This document shows, in pieces, positions 4,644 to 8,050 of a DNA stretch of 8,050 nt; the stretch's first letter is position 1, and each line of letters starts with the position of its first letter. The notes below the pieces were generated by a model. The model had not been told where the DNA came from. It worked only from the letters and a program-made list of their open reading frames with translations, and ran no database searches. Source of the stretch: an uncultured Lachnospiraceae bacterium (GTDB taxonomy: Bacteria > Bacillota_A > Clostridia > Lachnospirales > Lachnospiraceae); the NCBI GenBank assembly GCA_905200565.1, contig CAJKKX010000090.1:1-8050 (forward strand). Reading direction: 5' to 3'. Both the position numbers and the translations under genes were made by a program.

Positions 4644-7613
4644 TCACTCCGTTCTCAGTAACTGCAGCCGCTTCTTTGCCTCCCTCGTCATCTCATGCTC
4701 CGTTCCAAATGCCTGCTCCATGTAGCCGACAGTCTCCGTAAGCCAGCGCCGTTCCTCTTCCCGATCTCCGAGCTCATGAGAAATCCGTGCCAGATTATCG
4801 CAGACCTGCGCCGTGATCGGGATGTCGCGGTTCTCTGTATCCGAGATCAGCTCCCCGTACACTTCTGTAAGGTATACGCGCGCCTCCGCAAGCTTTCCCA
4901 TTTTCATTTTCAAATGACCGACATTATTTTTTGCGCGCCGGACCATGCCCTTTGTCGCCGTATACCGTTCATAAATAGCAAGGGCTTCCTCCGTATAGAA
5001 AAGCGCTTTTTCATACTGTTCCATACGGCAGAAAGCAAATCCCAGGGCATAGCTTATATATGCCGTCTCCGTGTGATTTTCCCCGTAATAAGCGCGTGCG
5101 TACTCCCGTGCAGCCTCCAGGGATGCAACCGCGCTCTCATCCTGCACTTTGGTAAGCTCCGCCATTCCCTTCCAGTAAAAGAACAGATACTGCCAGAGAA
5201 TATCCGCCTCTCCGATGCTCGCGCAGAGCTCCTCCTGCGCTTTCCGGAACATCTCCCACTGTTCCGTAAAAAAATAATAGCGGCCCTTTTGCATGAGAAC
5301 TTCTCTGACCATCTCCGCATCCGGCTCCGGCTGCAAAAGACTCTCGCTCCTCTTTATCCAGCAGGGGATCTCTTCGAAATCGTTCTTCTCCAGAAGAATC
5401 TTTATGATATAACGCGAGATTTCCAATTTCAGTCCAGCATTCTGCATTTTTTCCCAGAATTCCCTGCACTGTTCCAGAGCCTTATTAAATTTTCCGTCGT
5501 GGATCAGCGTCCTGATATAAGCCACATAAAAATACTCCGCCAACTCTTTCCCCTGTATGGCATTTGCAGAGTCCGCTTCAAGCTCTGCGAATATACGTTC
5601 ATATTCCTCCGCAGACGTTTCGATTTCATATGCCTCCAGGATCAGACACCGGAGCCGCCATGCAAAAGGCAGATCCGGATATTCCTGCCGGAAACGTGCA
5701 AGCCGCCGGAACATATCCCCGGAAAATCCGTATATCCGACCGACCGCTTCGATAGCCAGCAGCAAAATTCCAATCTGACGCTGAGTGCGTCTTCCGGTCT
5801 GCATTTTCTTCTCATAATACAATAAAATGCGGCAGATTTCTCCGATCTGAGGCGCCTTTGCAAACGCATCCGCAAGCATCCCGCCCTCAAGATACGTTGT
5901 TAAAACATCCGGACATGTCTCTCCCTGGCCTTCCGTTCCCTCCAAAAGAGCCGTCATCTGTTCCAGTACCCGCTCAAAGAAGTATTCCTTCCGCCTGGGT
6001 CCGCGATTTTCCAGGCATTCCGCTATAAAGGGGTGCATGGAAAATCCATCTCCCGATTTTTCAAGGAACCCCTGCCAGCACAGCATCCCAAGCCGTCTTT
6101 CTATCTGTGCCGCGCTTTCCGTCCGTTCCATAAAGTATTTCCACAGAAAGCTTCCGGAATAAGCACGGTAAGGCAGTCTCGTATAGATATCCAGTACCTG
6201 CCGGTCCTTCCCGCTTAAATGATCCAGCTGATACACGCGCTCATAAACCTGTCTAAGAAACACCGACGCCGCCTTTTCCTCCCGGAAAGCCAGCGCGCTG
6301 CCTCTCATAAACCGATCTCTCAGCTCTTCCGGGCTCCAGTTACCGGAGCCGACGGTCCTGCCTAAGAAGCGCAGCGTCAGCGGGTGCCGGCTGCCCTCAT
6401 GCTCCAGCATCTGCAGAAGCGCCACCTGGCTTTCCTTCGTCAGCATTTTTCCGTAATGATCCCGAAAGATCAGACTTCCGGCTTCGGCGCTGAGACTTTT
6501 AATTTCAAAGGTGGTGAATCCGGGCAGCTCCCTCACCCGGGAGGTTGCAAAGATCGTTGCGGGCAGACTGCAAAGCTCCTTTATCCCCTCATCCTTCGCT
6601 GCAGTATGGTCTATATTATCAATGAGGATCAGCACGCGTTTATTTTCAAGAAGACGGATGCGCGCTAATATTTCCTTAAAGTTTTTGTTCAGATCCGTAT
6701 GTCCTGTTTCTGAAAAGGCAGCGACAAAGCTCATCGCCATGCTGTTTTCCCAGGAAATGAGGGCTGCCATATCGCAGAGATTCTCCTCCGCGCAAAGACG
6801 CAAAAGCTGACGCAGCAGTTCTGTCTTGCCGATCCCTCCCATACCGGAAATAAGATAGTGACCGCCGGTGAGCGCCATCTGTCGGAGTTCGAATAATTCC
6901 TGCTCGCGCCCGAAGAAATGCTGACTCGGAAGAGGACTCCTTCCCAGCTCTCCCGTCTGCTTTGTCAGAAATCTGATATACCTTTTTCTTTTTTCAGAAA
7001 GCTGCTCCACTTCCACTGTCTCCGCAGAAAAAGAGGCGAGGCAGGTCTGTTCTCTAAGCCTTCCCATCCGGCTCCCTGCCAGAGCAAATACGGTGAGCAG
7101 CGTCAGCATCCATGCGCTGTACTGTAAGCCCTTCCCCTCATCCATCCCCGTTTCCTCAATGCTTTTATAAAAGCTTTGAAAGTACCGGCTCAATTCCTGG
7201 TCGAAATACGGATCCTCCTCCAGGCAGTTCAGATACGCTTTCAGCTTCCACAAAAAAGCTTTCCGTGAAAATTCTCTTTCTTTAAGAAAATCCGCGAAAA
7301 GCTCCTGCTGACGCTTTAAGGCCCGAGGCGTAAGAAGTCTGACACATTCTTCCTCATAATTACCGTAAGCGGGCCGGGTGCCGGTGCGGTTGATCACCGT
7401 GGAAATGTGGCGGTTCCGTTTTCCCTCAGAACGCCAGATCATTTTTCCGTATTGTCCGGTGCGAAAATCTTCCGCCAGATAGGTCTGCCAGAATTTTACA
7501 AGCGTCAGCCCGCGCCGGTTCTTCTCGCTGAACACCGCCTCCGAGTACACCGGAAAATCCTGTACCGCAAACAAACGGTATATATTTTTCAGAGAAAGCA
7601 GCATTTTGCCCAT
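4644..7613 (-). CDS. STAND (NB-ARC-like) NTPase with C-terminal TPR repeats
   Basis: 989 residues from ATG 7613, with AGGAGG 6 bases upstream. Residues 1-230 are unrecognised, largely helical and basic, with a short hydrophobic run at 167-179. The NTPase module begins with the usual FGRE (234-237). It contains Walker A GMGGIGKTE (257-265), Walker B VLILIDNID (327-335), an ATSR motif (356-359), a GLPL-like HPLTLRFLG (410-418) and a winged-helix region ending in MHP (526-528), the counterpart of the MHD motif. This order marks the STAND class, ATP-driven switches that oligomerise when a sensor region binds a signal. The C-terminal part, about 680-985, is helical, with clear TPR units near 835-970 of the kinesin-light-chain type (YYGENHTETA..., EQYEKALFYTEEALAI), the likely sensor. 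STAND proteins include transcription regulators and antiphage or cell-death switches; no HTH, nuclease, TIR or protease is evident, so the output is unknown. It stands alone between a terminator and the operon promoter, which shares its boxes. Confidence 0.88.
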   Translation of the reverse strand: MGKMLLSLKNIYRLFAVQDFPVYSEAVFSEKNRRGLTLVKFWQTYLAEDFRTGQYGKMIWRSEGKRNRHISTVINRTGTRPAYGNYEEECVRLLTPRALKRQQELFADFLKEREFSRKAFLWKLKAYLNCLEEDPYFDQELSRYFQSFYKSIEETGMDEGKGLQYSAWMLTLLTVFALAGSRMGRLREQTCLASFSAETVEVEQLSEKRKRYIRFLTKQTGELGRSPLPSQHFFGREQELFELRQMALTGGHYLISGMGGIGKTELLRQLLRLCAEENLCDMAALISWENSMAMSFVAAFSETGHTDLNKNFKEILARIRLLENKRVLILIDNIDHTAAKDEGIKELCSLPATIFATSRVRELPGFTTFEIKSLSAEAGSLIFRDHYGKMLTKESQVALLQMLEHEGSRHPLTLRFLGRTVGSGNWSPEELRDRFMRGSALAFREEKAASVFLRQVYERVYQLDHLSGKDRQVLDIYTRLPYRAYSGSFLWKYFMERTESAAQIERRLGMLCWQGFLEKSGDGFSMHPFIAECLENRGPRRKEYFFERVLEQMTALLEGTEGQGETCPDVLTTYLEGGMLADAFAKAPQIGEICRILLYYEKKMQTGRRTQRQIGILLLAIEAVGRIYGFSGDMFRRLARFRQEYPDLPFAWRLRCLILEAYEIETSAEEYERIFAELEADSANAIQGKELAEYFYVAYIRTLIHDGKFNKALEQCREFWEKMQNAGLKLEISRYIIKILLEKNDFEEIPCWIKRSESLLQPEPDAEMVREVLMQKGRYYFFTEQWEMFRKAQEELCASIGEADILWQYLFFYWKGMAELTKVQDESAVASLEAAREYARAYYGENHTETAYISYALGFAFCRMEQYEKALFYTEEALAIYERYTATKGMVRRAKNNVGHLKMKMGKLAEARVYLTEVYGELISDTENRDIPITAQVCDNLARISHELGDREEERRWLTETVGYMEQAFGTEHEMTREAKKRLQLLRTE

Positions 7614-7674
7614 AAAAATCCTCCTGATCCTGTCAGCATGATATCTCCCTGCCTGCTTCGATTCTATTAACATT

Positions 7675-7703
7675 TACATATCATGTCTGAAGGAAAACTA
7701 CAA
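7675..7703 (-). promoter_or_regulatory. Promoter of the STAND gene
   Basis: On the minus strand a -35-like TTGTAG (7703-7698) is followed after 17 bases by TATGTA (7680-7675), with TG one base before it (TGATATGTA, extended -10). Transcription would start near 7668, leaving a leader of about 55 bases before ATG 7613. The in-frame ATG at 7673 would lie before this start and has no ribosome binding site. Confidence 0.55.
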
Positions 7704-7724
7704 GAAAAATCCCCGTATTTTATT

Positions 7725-7754
7725 TTTTGTGCACAAATTTCCGATTTTTGTGTA
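7725..7754 (-). promoter_or_regulatory. Paired TACACAAAA/TGCACAAAA boxes, 21-bp pitch (STAND promoter)
   Basis: Direct repeats TACACAAAA (7754-7746) and TGCACAAAA (7733-7725) are separated by 12 bases. Each is also embedded in a palindrome: TTTGTGCACAAA (7726-7737) and TTTTTGT-GT-ACAAAAA (7745-7760). The proximal box is 44 bases from the -10 hexamer, against 45 at the operon promoter. The distal palindrome overlaps the T-run of the upstream terminator. Likely the binding site of a dimeric regulator shared with the operon; the protein is not identifiable from this window. Confidence 0.6.
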
Positions 7755-7755
7755 C

Positions 7756-7788
7756 AAAAAAATACAGGTGGACGAATCCACCTGTATT
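7756..7788 (-). terminator. Intrinsic terminator of the desuccinylase/aspartoacylase-family gene
   Basis: On the minus strand, AATACAGGTGG and CCACCTGTATT (7788-7778 and 7771-7761) form a perfect 11-bp stem with a 6-base loop, followed directly by seven T (7762-7756). The first stem base lies in the TGA stop at 7790-7788, so the hairpin starts as the gene ends. It insulates the STAND gene from upstream transcription. Confidence 0.9.
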
Positions 7789-8050
7789 CAGATCACTCCA
7801 TAAGCCACCATCGGGCTTCCTTTCGGCAGATTGAGACTGACCGTCTGGTATAAAATCACGCAGCGCTCCTCCGCGCGGCAGATATGGATGACATTTCCAA
7901 AATAATCGCGGATCTCACCGAGAACTGCGCTCTTCTCACAGATATCTCCTGCAGAAAAGAACGGGTACCAGCATCCGCCGCAGGGTGCATCTATGTAACG
8001 GACGTCTGTCAGAAGCGTCTGCTTCCCGGCTTCACGCATAGCCTCTTCCG
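7788..8050 (-). CDS. Succinylglutamate desuccinylase/aspartoacylase-family protein, C-terminal part
   Basis: The frame enters from the window edge and ends at TGA 7788. The 87 visible residues contain CWYPFFSAGDICEKSAVLGEI, then DYFGNVI, VILYQTVSLNLPKGSPMVAYG and the stop. This is the typical C-terminal beta domain of the AstE/AspA zinc hydrolase family, where the pattern is W-x-P-x-V-x-x-GD-x-V-x-x-G-x-x-LG-x-I-x-D-x-FG, then VLY and a final GD-x-L-x-x-IG. The zinc-binding catalytic part lies outside the window, so the substrate (an N-acyl amino acid or similar amide) cannot be judged. The usual AP-x-x-G-V turn is replaced here by RAEERCVILY, a mild divergence. The ATG at 8039 is internal, not the start. 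The gene ends in a strong terminator and appears unrelated to the following operon. Confidence 0.8.
   Translation of the reverse strand, partial: EEAMREAGKQTLLTDVRYIDAPCGGCWYPFFSAGDICEKSAVLGEIRDYFGNVIHICRAEERCVILYQTVSLNLPKGSPMVAYGVI

Noticed and set aside
4695..5825. 376-codon open frame on the plus strand
   Set aside because: It lies entirely antisense to the STAND NTPase gene, whose motifs and TPRs are unmistakable; no ribosome binding site or domain was seen. Other plus-strand frames in the window (for example 1771-2274 and 2766-3104) are shadows for the same reason.
7614..7673. Start at ATG 7673 for the STAND protein
   Set aside because: It would lie upstream of the predicted transcription start and lacks a ribosome binding site; ATG 7613 has AGGAGG 6 bases before it.
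7726..7758. Palindromes TTTGTGYACAAA as Rex, CRP or CopY/BlaI sites
   Set aside because: The spacing and base pattern do not match those consensus sites (Rex TTGTGAA-N4-TTCACAA, CRP TGTGA-N6-TCACA, BlaI/CopY TACA-N2-TGTA), so no regulator was assigned.
1..8050. tRNA, rRNA, CRISPR array, insertion sequence or transposase
   Set aside because: No such structure, regular repeat array or transposase motif was seen on either strand.

Overview
The window looks like a chromosomal stretch from a Gram-positive Clostridia bacterium, most likely a Lachnospiraceae-type gut organism. This rests on strong AGGAGG ribosome binding sites about 6-10 bases before start codons, zinc-ribbon/transmembrane proteins of a kind common in that group, moderate GC content and TG-extended -10 promoters. 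It is an inference from style, not a database match. Every gene I can support lies on the minus strand, so the text below runs from high to low coordinates.

8050-7788: C-terminal end of a succinylglutamate desuccinylase/aspartoacylase-family protein, closed by a clear intrinsic terminator (7756-7788). 7787-7614: promoter region of the next gene, with two 9-bp direct repeats set 21 bp apart. 7613-4644: a 989-residue STAND-type (NB-ARC-like) NTPase with a C-terminal TPR array and an unrecognised N-terminal region. 4643-4450: a second promoter region with the same paired repeats at the same 21-bp pitch and almost the same distance to the -10. No terminator is visible between the STAND gene and this promoter.

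4449-488 is a closely packed run that looks like one operon: a zinc-ribbon/one-TM protein with three degenerate extracytoplasmic repeats; a small overlapping two-TM protein; an exported transglutaminase-like protein; a zinc-ribbon/two-TM protein with a conserved-looking cytoplasmic tail; and a 38-residue single-TM peptide. 491-384 holds a possible 35-codon linking ORF within a diverged copy of the 4450-4577 leader region. 387-1 is the N-terminal part of a secreted protein that leaves the window.

Most products of the run are membrane-bound or exported, and they sit behind a large NTPase whose promoter carries the same paired boxes. The most economical reading is a two-promoter regulon controlled by one direct-repeat-binding activator, linking a cytoplasmic STAND NTPase to a set of envelope proteins. 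The biological role is not known to me. The paired-box promoters, the duplicated leader and the unusual composition of the operon are the parts most worth following.
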